Translations under genes and position numbers: made by a program
Shown here: positions 35,200 to 43,249 of the stretch, one piece after another
Position numbering within the stretch: position 1 is the first letter of the stretch
Layout: each line of letters begins with the position of its first letter
Notes under the pieces: model-generated
What the model saw: only the letters and a program-made list of their open reading frames with translations
Told to the model about the DNA's origin: nothing
Database searches by the model: none
Source: an uncultured Polycyclovorans sp.
GTDB taxonomy: Bacteria > Pseudomonadota > Gammaproteobacteria > Nevskiales > Nevskiaceae
Direction of reading: 5' to 3'
Assembly (NCBI GenBank): GCA_936928855.1
Contig: CAKZHZ010000062.1
Coordinates: 1-48,776, forward strand
Length of the DNA: 48,776 nt

Positions 35200-35709
35200 A
35201 TGCTGGCCTGGGTGGCGGGGGATGCCGGCGCTTTCGAGCGCCTGTACCACCGCCACAAGGGCCCGCTGTTCCGCTATTTCCGGCGCCATATCGTGCCGCC
35301 GGCAGTGGCCGACGAGGCCTTCCAGGATGTCTGGCAGAAGGTCATCCAGGCCCGCGAACGGTATCGTCCCGATGCCCCGTTCGCGGCCTGGCTGTTCACC
35401 CTGGCGCATCATCGGCTGATGGATCACTACCGCAGTCTGCGACCGGGCGAGCCCTTGCCCGACACCCTGGAAGCACCGGCATCACAACAGCCGGAGACCG
35501 ATGCCGGCCGCCGCCAGGAAGCGGCACGCCTGCTGGCAGCACTGGCCGGCCTGCCGGCGGAACAGCGCGAGATCATCGTGCTGCGAGAGGAAGAGAATCT
35601 GACCCTGGAGCAGATCGCGGCGATCCAGGGGGTGGGCCGGGAAACGGTCAAGAGCCGGTTGCGCTATGCGCTGGCCAAACTGCGGGAGGTGCTCGGTGAT
35701 GGAGCCTGA
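35200..35709 (+). CDS. ECF-family RNA polymerase sigma factor
   Basis: 169-aa sigma factor with region 2 (LYHRHKGPLFRYFRRH, DEAFQDVWQKVIQARERY, WLFTLAHHRLMDHYRS) and region 4 (LPAEQREIIVLREEENLTLEQIAAIQGVGRETVKSRLRYALAKLRE). The start is uncertain: ATG 35200 gives MLAWVAGDAGAFERL, while the family usually has some ten residues more, which TTG 35197 or a CTG at 35173 could only partly supply. It is 7 bases after the vWA gene and overlaps the next gene by 11 bases. The partner anti-sigma is presumably that next gene. Confidence 0.88.
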   Translation: MLAWVAGDAGAFERLYHRHKGPLFRYFRRHIVPPAVADEAFQDVWQKVIQARERYRPDAPFAAWLFTLAHHRLMDHYRSLRPGEPLPDTLEAPASQQPETDAGRRQEAARLLAALAGLPAEQREIIVLREEENLTLEQIAAIQGVGRETVKSRLRYALAKLREVLGDGA

Positions 35710-36646
35710 CGACCGCGAGCTGCAACAGTATCTGGACGGCGCGCACCCGCTGCGGACGCGCTATCGCGACACCCGTGACGCGGAACCGCCCGCCTCGCTG
35801 GATGCCGCCATCCTGGCGCAGGCGCAGGCCGCCACCGCACGCGGTGGCCATCGGCGCCGCCGTCGCTGGGCGCTGCCGTTGGGTCTGGCCGCCACCCTGA
35901 TGCTCGGCCTGCCGCTGGGCTGGCAGCTGTGGCGCACGCCCGATGCGCGGATGGAGATGGCGCTGGCGCCGCCGGCCCCGGCCGTTGCCGAACAGGCCGC
36001 ACCTGCCTCGCCGCCGCTGGCCGACGAGGATACAGCCCCGGCGGCTGCACGAGCGCCGTCGAAGCCGGCGGGCACAGCGGCAGCACCACTGGCAAAGCGG
36101 GAGCGCGCCGAAGCGCTGAGCTCGGCGCGGCGTTCAGTGGACGCAGCGACCGGCATGGCCGCTCCCCCGGCGCTGATGGCCGCGCCGGCCCCGACACCGC
36201 CGCCGGTGATCGGCTACCACGGTTTCGGGCCGGCCGCCTTCGGCGACGACGAGGAGTCGGTGCGGATCTCCTGGGGCCGCCCGCTGTCGGAGAGCGGCGC
36301 CGATCCGGCGCGTTGCCAGTTGCTGACACCCGAGCCTGCCGCCGCCAACATCGGCATCACCTTTCTGCTGCTGGAGGGCCGGTTCGCCCGCTACGAGGTC
36401 AGCAGCACCCGCTACCTCGCACCGGGCGGCGGGCAGGTCGGTGACAGCGCCGACACGCTGCGGGCGCTGTACCCCGACGGGGTCGACATCCAGCCCCATC
36501 CCCGCATTGAAGGCGGCGCCCTGTGGACCGTGACGCCGTCTGCGAACGCGGCGCGTCTGGTGTTCGAGATCGGCAGCGGCGGCTACGTCACCCGCTGGCG
36601 GGTGGGCATGCCGCCCGGCGTATTCTTTGTCGAGGGCTGCGACTGA
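35699..36646 (+). CDS. Membrane protein, probable anti-sigma factor
   Basis: 315-aa protein. A short cytoplasmic N-terminus (DRELQQYLDGAHPLRTRYRD), a basic HRRRRRW stop-transfer and one helix (WALPLGLAATLMLGLPLGW, about 57-76) lead to a Pro/Ala-rich periplasmic linker. A C-terminal globular domain (IGITFLLLEGRFARYEV, GGYVTRWRVGMPPGVFFVEGCD) ends the chain. The zinc anti-sigma HxxxCxxC motif is absent, so it would be a non-zinc type. Anti-sigma function is inferred from its overlap with the sigma gene and its topology. The ATG at 35699 overlaps the sigma stop by 11 bases. Confidence 0.75.
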   Translation: MEPDDRELQQYLDGAHPLRTRYRDTRDAEPPASLDAAILAQAQAATARGGHRRRRRWALPLGLAATLMLGLPLGWQLWRTPDARMEMALAPPAPAVAEQAAPASPPLADEDTAPAAARAPSKPAGTAAAPLAKRERAEALSSARRSVDAATGMAAPPALMAAPAPTPPPVIGYHGFGPAAFGDDEESVRISWGRPLSESGADPARCQLLTPEPAAANIGITFLLLEGRFARYEVSSTRYLAPGGGQVGDSADTLRALYPDGVDIQPHPRIEGGALWTVTPSANAARLVFEIGSGGYVTRWRVGMPPGVFFVEGCD

Positions 36647-36679
36647 GTTCGGCCACGACACCATCAGGGGGAGAACGGG

Positions 36680-38305
36680 ATGAAACGAACGGGCAAGCGC
36701 TATCGTCCGGGACGCGCGGCGGATCACTACGATGTGGTGGTGATCGGCTCCGGCATCGGCGGCCTGTGCTGCGCCGCGCTGCTGTCACGGCTGGGCAAGC
36801 GGGTCTGTGTGCTGGAACAGCACTACACCGCGGGCGGCTTCACCCACAGCTACGAGCGCGAAGGCTACGAGTGGGATGTGGGCGTCCACTACATCGGCGA
36901 GGTGCACAAGCCACATGCGCCGCTGCGCCGCATCTTCGACGTCATCAGTGACGGTCAGCTGCAGTGGGCGCCGATGGACGCGGTCTACGACCGCATCATC
37001 ATCGGCGACCGGCACTACGACTTCGTGGCCGGCCGCGAAAACCTGTCTGCCGAACTGAAGCGCCACTTCCCCGATGAGGCCGAGGCCATTGATGCCTATT
37101 TCCGCATCGTCACCGAGGTCAGCCGCAGCATGCAGACCTTCTTCGCCGGCCAGGCGATGCCGCCGACACTGGCGCGTGCCTACGAGCTGCTGCGGCCTTA
37201 TCGCGTTCCCAAGCAGTGCTTCATGACCACGCGGGCGGTGCTGGAATCGCTCACCGACAACCAGCAGCTGATCGCGGTGCTGACCGGCCAGTGGGGCGAC
37301 TACGGCCTGCCGCCGGCCGAGGCCTCGTTCCTCATGCACGCTGCAGTAACCAAGCACTATTTCGCTGGCGGCAACTATCCGGTGGGCGGCTCCTGGAAGA
37401 TCGCCGACACCATCATCCCGGTGATCCGCGCCGGGGGCGGCGAGGTGTTCACCTATGCACGGGTGGCCCGCATCCGCACCGATGGCAATCGCGCCACCGG
37501 CGTGGTGATGGAGGATGGCAGCGAGATCGGCGCCGACGCCGTGGTCAGCGGCGCCGGCGCGCGCCTCACCTTCGGGCAGTTGCTGGACGCCGACCTGCGC
37601 CAGCGGCACGGCTTCCCGGAAAAGCTGCTGGAGGTGAAACCGTCGTCCGGGCACCTGTGCCTGTACGCCGGGTTCAAGGGCACGGCCGCCGAACTGGGGC
37701 TGCCGAAAACCAACCTCTGGGTGTACCCCAATGCCGATCACGAAGGGAACGTGCAGCAGTTCCTGGCGGATCCGCTCAACACCCTGCCGATGCTCTACAT
37801 CTCGTTTCCATCCGCCAAGGATCCGGCGTGGGAACAGCACTACCCGGACCGCAGCACGGTGGAGGTCATCACCCTCGGCAAGTACGAGTGGTTCGCGCCC
37901 TGGGCGGACAAGACCTGGAACCAACGTGGCGAGGACTACGAGGCGCTCAAGCAGCGCTTCACCGAGCGCATGCTGGAGGGGCTGTACCAGCAGATGCCGC
38001 AATTGCGCGACCGGCTCGACTACTGCGAGTTGTCGACGCCGCTGTCGACCGTGTGGTTCAACGCCTACGACCGCGGCGAGATCTACGGGCTGGATCACCC
38101 GCCCGAGCGTTTCCACCAGCGCTGGCTGCACCCGGTGACGCCGGTGAAGGGGCTCTATACCACCGGGCAGGATGTGGTCACCGCCGGGGTGGGTGGCGCA
38201 CTGATGGGCGGCGTGATGACGGCGGCGGCGATGATGTCGCCCCGCCCGGACAAGGTGTTCAAGCTGCTCAAACAGTGGCAGCCACCGGACGCACCCGGAC
38301 CCTGA
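36680..38305 (+). CDS. FAD-dependent oxidoreductase, RetSat/carotenoid isomerase-like
   Basis: 541-aa flavoprotein with N-terminal dinucleotide motif VVIGSGIGGLCCAALLSRLGKRVCVLE followed by YTAGGFTHSYEREGYEWDVGVHYIG. This matches all-trans-retinol 13,14-reductase (RetSat) and CrtISO-like proteins. The C-terminal FAD-binding part is GLYTTGQDVVTAGVGGALMGG. Substrate cannot be told: a polyene or other unsaturated lipid is likely. GGGGGAG lies 7 bases before the ATG. It stands 33 bases after the anti-sigma-like gene and could be in its operon. Confidence 0.9.
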   Translation: MKRTGKRYRPGRAADHYDVVVIGSGIGGLCCAALLSRLGKRVCVLEQHYTAGGFTHSYEREGYEWDVGVHYIGEVHKPHAPLRRIFDVISDGQLQWAPMDAVYDRIIIGDRHYDFVAGRENLSAELKRHFPDEAEAIDAYFRIVTEVSRSMQTFFAGQAMPPTLARAYELLRPYRVPKQCFMTTRAVLESLTDNQQLIAVLTGQWGDYGLPPAEASFLMHAAVTKHYFAGGNYPVGGSWKIADTIIPVIRAGGGEVFTYARVARIRTDGNRATGVVMEDGSEIGADAVVSGAGARLTFGQLLDADLRQRHGFPEKLLEVKPSSGHLCLYAGFKGTAAELGLPKTNLWVYPNADHEGNVQQFLADPLNTLPMLYISFPSAKDPAWEQHYPDRSTVEVITLGKYEWFAPWADKTWNQRGEDYEALKQRFTERMLEGLYQQMPQLRDRLDYCELSTPLSTVWFNAYDRGEIYGLDHPPERFHQRWLHPVTPVKGLYTTGQDVVTAGVGGALMGGVMTAAAMMSPRPDKVFKLLKQWQPPDAPGP

Positions 38306-38434
38306 CGAACGGATCCATGGGTGTCGGTGCGACCGTTGGCGGGCTCCCCGCAAGCTGAACGGACCGTGGCGCTCACCAGGATTCCTCCCAGCCCGCCATT
38401 GGCGGCCGCGCCGCTGATCACCGGGCGAAAAAAT

Positions 38435-38443
38435 TGCTATGGT
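38435..38443 (+). promoter_or_regulatory. Candidate extended -10 (TGC-TATGGT)
   Basis: TGCTATGGT occurs 55 bases before the Cys-rich lipoprotein ATG, and the same nonamer occurs before the ABC transporter at 43232. No clear -35 box; low confidence. Confidence 0.3.
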
Positions 38444-38498
38444 CCCGGGCGCGACACTGAGAGCACCGGATACGCGGTGCCAAGAATCGGGGTAGGGC

Positions 38499-39233
38499 AT
38501 GGGCAAGCGGATCGTGTGGGTTTTGTGTGCCGGGCTTTGCGCCGTTGGCGTTTCGGCCTGCAGCGGCGGTAGCGGTGCCGATCCGGTCACCGCCAAGGCA
38601 GCCGTTGAAACCGCCGGCGAACAGTGCGGTGCGCAGACTGCAGTGGGAGACGATGCCGCCCGCTACACCCAGTGCCTGTCGGAGTCCCTGGTCGCCCAGT
38701 GCGGCGATGACGGAGCGGCCTGTGACGATGCGGCGGAAATGGCCCCGCCACTGACCCAGCTCATCAGCCAGTTCTGCCTGTTGGACACGGCCGTCAACGG
38801 CATTCTGCCGAAGGCCGTCGATTGCGTCCGCAGCGGCTTCGCCTGGGGCTGTGGGGGCCTGGCCGCGGTGCTGCATACCGGCCCGCTCACAGAGTGCCTG
38901 ACCGAACAGTTCAGCGTGTTCTGCAGCCTGCCCGGCAGCGACCGCCTGGCCGCCTGCGCCGGCGGCAGCGTGACCGCGGCGATGAACCCGGACGCCCGGA
39001 TGGCGCTGCTGACGCCGATTGGCGAGGCCTTCCAGACTTTCTGCCCGCCGGGCAGCGACAGCGCCTGCGTCGAGGCCCGGTTTGCCAGCCTCTGCGGTGC
39101 CGGCGCCTCCGCATTCCCGTTCTGCGTGGCGACCCGCGACAACCCGCTGATCGACATTCCCACGGCCATCCTGGCGCAGCTGCTCTGCACCATTCCGGCG
39201 ATCCGCCCGCTGCTGGCCGACAGCTGCGACTGA
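38499..39233 (+). CDS. Cysteine-rich lipoprotein of unknown function
   Basis: 244-aa protein, family not recognised. Signal IVWVLCAGLCAVGVSAC gives lipobox VSAC (Cys21). The mature chain has 16 further Cys spaced throughout (for example TQCLSE, AQCGDD, QFCLLD, GCGG, TECLTE, VFCSL, TFCPPG, SLCGAG, PFCVA), an even number consistent with up to eight disulfides. Repeating segments resembling xxxxC(L/S)xxxxxxxC suggest internal duplication. Helical in look, periplasmic or surface exposed. It is transcribed alone between the RetSat-like gene and a small ORF. Confidence 0.82.
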   Translation: MGKRIVWVLCAGLCAVGVSACSGGSGADPVTAKAAVETAGEQCGAQTAVGDDAARYTQCLSESLVAQCGDDGAACDDAAEMAPPLTQLISQFCLLDTAVNGILPKAVDCVRSGFAWGCGGLAAVLHTGPLTECLTEQFSVFCSLPGSDRLAACAGGSVTAAMNPDARMALLTPIGEAFQTFCPPGSDSACVEARFASLCGAGASAFPFCVATRDNPLIDIPTAILAQLLCTIPAIRPLLADSCD

Positions 39234-39301
39234 CGCGCACCGCCGACACGGCCCAGGGTCGCCGGTCGTCCGCCGGCCCCGCATCGCCCGTTGCGGGGGT
39301 C

Positions 39302-39325
39302 GTAGTCTGGGACTACCGCCCAGAC
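39302..39325. other. Two overlapping, mutually exclusive hairpins
   Basis: GTAGTC-TGG-GACTAC (39302-39316) is a perfect 6-bp stem. GTCTGGG (39305-39311) also pairs with CCCAGAC (39319-39325). The two cannot form together. They lie 25-48 bases before a 30-codon ORF. As DNA, GTAGTCTGGGACTAC is a palindrome suited to a dimeric regulator. Confidence 0.4.
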
Positions 39326-39349
39326 CGGGCCTACCGCCGGAGTCGCGAC

Positions 39350-39442
39350 ATGACCCAGGACCGCAAGGATCTCGCTGAAGCCACCCTTTTCATCGCCAGC
39401 GTGTTTGCTGTCGCCATCCTCTGTCTGTCCGGCGTGGGCTGA
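39350..39442 (+). CDS. Possible 30-aa single-helix membrane peptide
   Basis: ATG with GGAG 8 bases upstream begins a 30-codon frame: charged MTQDRKDLAEA then a hydrophobic helix TLFIASVFAVAILCLSGVG. Shape and ribosome binding site suit a real small membrane protein, but the length gives little statistical support. It is convergent with the dienoyl-CoA reductase-like gene. Confidence 0.33.
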   Translation: MTQDRKDLAEATLFIASVFAVAILCLSGVG

Positions 39443-39484
39443 GCCGCACAACACCACGTCGCAGCCCGCGGTGTGTCCGGGGCG

Positions 39485-40267
39485 CTACGCGCTCACGGCG
39501 CGTGACATCGCCGCCGAACCGCCCAGCGAGAAGCCGCCGTCCACCGGCAGAATCACCCCGGTGATGTAGCTGGCGGCCTCGGAGCACAGCCACAGCGCGG
39601 CCTGCGCGATATCGTCCTTCTGCCCCCAGCGCCGCAGCGGCACCCCTTCGGTCCAGGCCTGTTCAGCAGCCGGCGTCGGCGCCAGCCGGCGCATCCCCTC
39701 GGTGTCGGCAATGGGGCCGGGGGCGATGGCGTTGACCCGGATGCCCTGCGGCCCCCACTCCATGGCGGCGGTACGCGTCACCTGGTCGATGCCCGCCTTC
39801 GCGGCACATACGTGGATCTGCAGGGGCGTCGGCAGCCAGGACTGCGGTGCCGTGATGTTGACGATGGCCGCGCCCGGCGTTCGCAGGTGGGGATAGGCGG
39901 CGCGCATGACATTGAAGGTGCCCAACAGGTCGATATCAACCACCGTCTTGAACCCGTTGGCCGAAAGGGTTACGGCCGGCGCCATGAAATTGCCGGCCGC
40001 ACCCGACACCAGCACATCCAACGGCCCCCATTCTGCGGCCACCGCCGCAAAGGCATCCTCCAACGCCGGAGCGTCACGAACGTCTGCCGCCTGCCCCAGC
40101 GCGGTCACGCCATCGGCACGCAATTGCGCCACCGCAGCCTCCACCCGCTCGGCATGCCGGCTCAGTACGGCCACCCGAGCCCCTGCCGCGCCGAACGCGC
40201 GCGCAATCCCCAGATTGATCCCGCTGGTGCCGCCGGCCACGAACACCGTCCTGCCGTCGAAGGGCAT
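39485..40267 (-). CDS. SDR oxidoreductase, 2,4-dienoyl-CoA reductase-like
   Basis: 260-aa short-chain dehydrogenase. The cofactor loop is VAGGTSGINLGIA, then the acidic/Arg selector VLSRHAERV, GAAGNFMAPAVTLSANGFKTVVDIDLLGTFNV and VNAIAPGPIADTEGMRRL. The usual catalytic Tyr is missing: the segment reads IHVCAAKAGID. That is the same departure seen in peroxisomal-type 2,4-dienoyl-CoA reductases (HAGSAKAG), so the gene likely helps oxidise polyunsaturated fatty acids. ATG 40267 has GGAGAG 4-9 bases upstream; a frame extension to 40480 is a shadow of the divergent helicase gene. Confidence 0.88.
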   Translation of the reverse strand: MPFDGRTVFVAGGTSGINLGIARAFGAAGARVAVLSRHAERVEAAVAQLRADGVTALGQAADVRDAPALEDAFAAVAAEWGPLDVLVSGAAGNFMAPAVTLSANGFKTVVDIDLLGTFNVMRAAYPHLRTPGAAIVNITAPQSWLPTPLQIHVCAAKAGIDQVTRTAAMEWGPQGIRVNAIAPGPIADTEGMRRLAPTPAAEQAWTEGVPLRRWGQKDDIAQAALWLCSEAASYITGVILPVDGGFSLGGSAAMSRAVSA

Positions 40268-40337
40268 GGCACTCTCCTCACTCGGAAATGAAATTGCCCG
40301 GTAGAGTAGCGGCGCCGGAGCCGATTGCCCCCAACCT

Positions 40338-42635
40338 TTGACAGCCGCCGTGCCCCTGACCACCCACAGCGTTCCCGTTCGCGCCTTCTGCGACTTTGTC
40401 GCCCGCAGCGGCGACCTGGACCTGCGCTTCACCCCCGCACCCAGCCCCGAAGAGGGCATGGCCGGGCACCGGGCGGTCACCTTCAGCCGCGGCGGCGACT
40501 ATCGCGCGGAAGTGGCGGTCGAGGGCGAGATCGAAGGCCTGCGCCTGCGCGGCCGCATCGACGGCGTGGAGGGCTGCGGCACCATCCTCGACGAGATCAA
40601 GACCCACCGGGGCCCGGTCGCCCGCATCCCCGCCCACCACCGCGCGCTCCACTGGGCGCAATTACGGACCTACGGCGCGCTGCTCGGCATAGCCGAAGGG
40701 CTCGAAACCGTCACCCTGCGGCTCTGCTACTACGACATCGACCGCCGCGAGGAAACCCAGGAGGAAACAACCGTCGCGGTCACGGACCTCATCGAGGGTC
40801 TGCGCGTCCAGGTCCGCACCTACAAGGCCTGGATGGCGCAGCTGCGCGCCCATGCCCAGCGACGCGACACCGTGCTGGATGGCCTGGACTTCCCGCACAG
40901 CCCCATCCGGGCCGGCCAGGCACGGCTGATGGGGGCGGTGGAGCGGGCGCTGTTGCAGGGCCGCCCGCTGATGGCACAGGCCCCCACCGGCGTCGGCAAG
41001 ACACTCGGCGTGCTGTTTCCGGCGCTCAAGGCACTGGGCGCCGGCGTCATCGACCGGGTGTTCTACCTGACCGCCCGCAACGCCGTGCAGGGCGAGGTCC
41101 GCAAGGCGCTGGGCAGCCTGGCCGGCGACGGCCGCGCCCTGCCGCTGCGGGTGCTGGTGCTCAGCGCCAAGCAACGCGCCTGCGTGCACCCCGACAAGGC
41201 CTGTCATGGCGCCGCCTGCCCACTGGCGCGCGGCTTTTTCGATCGCCTGCCCGCCGCCCGCCAGGCCGCCTGGCAACGGCTGACACTGGGGCCGATGGCG
41301 CTGGCCGACGTGGCCCGCGAACACCAGGTCTGCCCCTACTTTCTCGGCCAGGAAATGGCGCGCTGGTCCGACCTGGTCCTGGGCGACGTCAATTACTACT
41401 TCGACACCCACGCCCTGTTGCACGCGCTCACCGAAGAGGCCGGCTGGCGCGTCGCCGTGCTGGTGGACGAAGCCCACAATCTGGTGAACCGGGCCCGCGA
41501 GATGTACTCCGCTGCGCTCTCCCAGACCCGCCTGCGAGAGATGGCACGGCATGCCGATCGCAGCCTGCAGCCCGCGCTCGCAGCGGTGGACCGCGCCATC
41601 GAAGCGACCGGCCTCTGGCTCGAACAGCACGGCCAGCAGCCCTCCCAGCCCTCGCGTGATCTGCGCGAGGCGCTGACGCTGGCCATCAGCCGCATCGGGC
41701 GCTGGCTGGGTGAGGATCCGGGGCGAGGCGAGGCGCCCTTTCTCGAAGGCTACTTCGAGTTGCTTGCCCTGCAGCGACTGATCGAACGCTTCGGCGACCA
41801 CGCATTGTGTGAGGTCACCCTGGGGCCGCCCGCGGCCGACGACCTGTTCCACCAACCGCAGACCGTGTTCGCCCTCCACAACGTGGTGCCGTCGCCACAC
41901 CTGCTGCCGCGCCTGCGGACCGCGCACAGCACCATCCTGTTCTCCGCCACCCTGCAACCTCCGCACTATCACCGCGACCTGCTGGGGCTGCCCGGCGACT
42001 GCGACCTGTGCGACGTGGAGAGCGCCTTTCTGCCCCAGCAACTCCAGGTCCATGCCATCACCGGCATCGCCACCGAGTACCGTCGCCGCGCGCGGGCCGC
42101 CACCCCGATCGCAGCACTGATGCAGTCCGTGTACGAAAACCATCCCGGCAACTACCTCGCGTTCTTCAGCAGCTTCGCCTACCTCGACCAGGTGGCCCGC
42201 GCGTTAAAAGCGCGTGCGCCGGAGATCCCCATCACCCGGCAGCTGCCACAGATGGACGCCCGGACGCGCGATGCCTTCCTGGCAGGCTTCACGCCGCAGA
42301 GCCGGCAGATCGGCTTTGCCGTGCTCGGCGGCAGTTTCGGTGAAGGCATCGACCTGCCCGGCCGACGGCTGATCGGCGCCTTCATCTGCAACCTCGGCCT
42401 GACCCCGTTCACCAACCTCAACGCCCGCATGGCCGATCAGGTGGACCGCTGGTTTGGCACTGGCACCGGCGAGGATTTCATCTACCTCTTCCCCGCCGTC
42501 CAGAAAGTGGTGCAGGCCGTCGGCCGGGTCGTGCGCTCACACAGCGATCAGGGCACGGTCTATCTCATCGACCGCCGCTTTGGCAGCGGCAAGGTGCGCG
42601 CCTTGCTGCCGCAGGCGTGGGGGCTAACGCCCTGA
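40338..42635 (+). CDS. PD-(D/E)XK nuclease-XPD/DinG-type helicase fusion
   Basis: 765-aa protein with two modules. Residues about 1-180 look like a RecB/Cas4-type nuclease: Asp75 in GRIDGV, Glu86-x-Lys88 in LDEIKTH and Gln108 in WAQLRTYG. Then a superfamily 2 Rad3/XPD-like helicase has Walker A APTGVGKT (215-222), iron-sulfur Cys at 282, 289, 294 and 332, DEAH at 377-380, and the late motifs GGSFGEGIDLPGRRLIG and QAVGRVVRSHSDQG. Function should be DNA unwinding plus cutting in repair or interference resolution. Start is TTG 40338 or GTG 40350. The Fe-S site and nuclease residues are intact. Confidence 0.9.
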   Translation: MTAAVPLTTHSVPVRAFCDFVARSGDLDLRFTPAPSPEEGMAGHRAVTFSRGGDYRAEVAVEGEIEGLRLRGRIDGVEGCGTILDEIKTHRGPVARIPAHHRALHWAQLRTYGALLGIAEGLETVTLRLCYYDIDRREETQEETTVAVTDLIEGLRVQVRTYKAWMAQLRAHAQRRDTVLDGLDFPHSPIRAGQARLMGAVERALLQGRPLMAQAPTGVGKTLGVLFPALKALGAGVIDRVFYLTARNAVQGEVRKALGSLAGDGRALPLRVLVLSAKQRACVHPDKACHGAACPLARGFFDRLPAARQAAWQRLTLGPMALADVAREHQVCPYFLGQEMARWSDLVLGDVNYYFDTHALLHALTEEAGWRVAVLVDEAHNLVNRAREMYSAALSQTRLREMARHADRSLQPALAAVDRAIEATGLWLEQHGQQPSQPSRDLREALTLAISRIGRWLGEDPGRGEAPFLEGYFELLALQRLIERFGDHALCEVTLGPPAADDLFHQPQTVFALHNVVPSPHLLPRLRTAHSTILFSATLQPPHYHRDLLGLPGDCDLCDVESAFLPQQLQVHAITGIATEYRRRARAATPIAALMQSVYENHPGNYLAFFSSFAYLDQVARALKARAPEIPITRQLPQMDARTRDAFLAGFTPQSRQIGFAVLGGSFGEGIDLPGRRLIGAFICNLGLTPFTNLNARMADQVDRWFGTGTGEDFIYLFPAVQKVVQAVGRVVRSHSDQGTVYLIDRRFGSGKVRALLPQAWGLTP

Positions 42636-42701
42636 GCCGTCATCTGCAACATCAATGGACTGCCGCGGGCCACCCGTGCCCCACGCACGGATGCTCCGCC
42701 A

Positions 42702-42880
42702 TCAGAAGTGCAGCTTCAGCCCCACACGCTTCGCCTCGAACTCGTTACCTGATTTGTCGAGATAGACCATGTAGTCGGCGGTGAGGCGGAGGTTGCCGTC
42801 GAGGACGCCGCTGAGCACGTTGAACTCGATGCCACCGCCATAGCTGCCGCCACTCTCGGATTCGGTGAATGGGTCAGGGG
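42702..42880 (-). pseudogene. C-terminal fragment of an outer-membrane beta-barrel protein
   Basis: The frame GGSYGGGIEFNVLSGVLDGNLRLTADYMVYLDKSGNEFEAKRVGLKLHF ends in a barrel-type terminal strand with Phe, like the last strands of an Opacity/OmpA-like protein of some 200 aa. Upstream of ESESGG the reading frame enters a 21-base sequence that also ends the palindromic repeat array at 45.5 kb, and nothing resembling the rest of the barrel follows. It is therefore a 3' remnant. The frame stays open to 42968 but those codons are not barrel-like. No other feature was seen in 42889-43021. Confidence 0.65.
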
Positions 42881-42888
42881 TGACGACT
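42868..42888. repeat. 21-bp dispersed repeat, copy 1
   Basis: The 21 bases at 42868-42888 (AATGGGTCAGG...GACGACT) recur identically at 45512-45532, where they form the end of the palindromic repeat array. This copy lies exactly at the broken edge of the outer-membrane protein remnant. Confidence 0.9.
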
Positions 42889-43021
42889 GAATGCTGAGAG
42901 CATGTGAACAGATCGCCTGCCTGCTGCGCCCTCCGTCGAACGCTCGCGACGGCGTTCGATATTTTCACAGCTCTGAGGGCTACAGGGTGATAGCGGCAAT
43001 GGCTGGCGGTAGAGTGCGGCC

Positions 43022-43210
43022 ATGCTCGAATGCCAAGTCGTCACCTGCCCCTATTGCTGGGAATCCATCGAACTGGACCTGGATCTGTCCGGGGGTTCGG
43101 CGGTGTATACCGAGGATTGCCATGTCTGCTGCCAGCCCATCCTGGTACGGCTGACGGTGGCCGACGACGCGGAAAGCTTCCATGTGGATGTAGAGGCCGA
43201 GAACGACTGA
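43022..43210 (+). CDS. CPXCG-motif zinc-ribbon protein
   Basis: 62-aa protein with two Cys pairs, VTCPYCWESIELDLD and EDCHVCCQPILVRL, forming a rubredoxin-like zinc site. The motif pair and acidic C-terminus match the CPXCG/Zn-ribbon family of unknown function that is widespread in gammaproteobacteria. It lies alone, 39 bases ahead of the ABC transporter gene, and may be co-transcribed with it. Confidence 0.9.
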   Translation: MLECQVVTCPYCWESIELDLDLSGGSAVYTEDCHVCCQPILVRLTVADDAESFHVDVEAEND

Positions 43211-43231
43211 GCGCCGGAAATCCCGGCTTGC

Positions 43232-43240
43232 TGCTATGGT
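43232..43240 (+). promoter_or_regulatory. Candidate extended -10 (TGC-TATGGT) for ABC transporter gene
   Basis: TGCTATGGT ends 9 bases before ATG 43250, so any transcript would have almost no leader. The same nonamer occurs at 38435. Low confidence, no -35 box. Confidence 0.3.
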
Positions 43241-43249
43241 GCCGGCCGC

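Noticed and set aside
36785..38596. 603-codon minus-strand frame over the RetSat-like gene
   Set aside because: Shadow of a well-supported FAD enzyme; composition is Arg/His/Gly rich with no motif.
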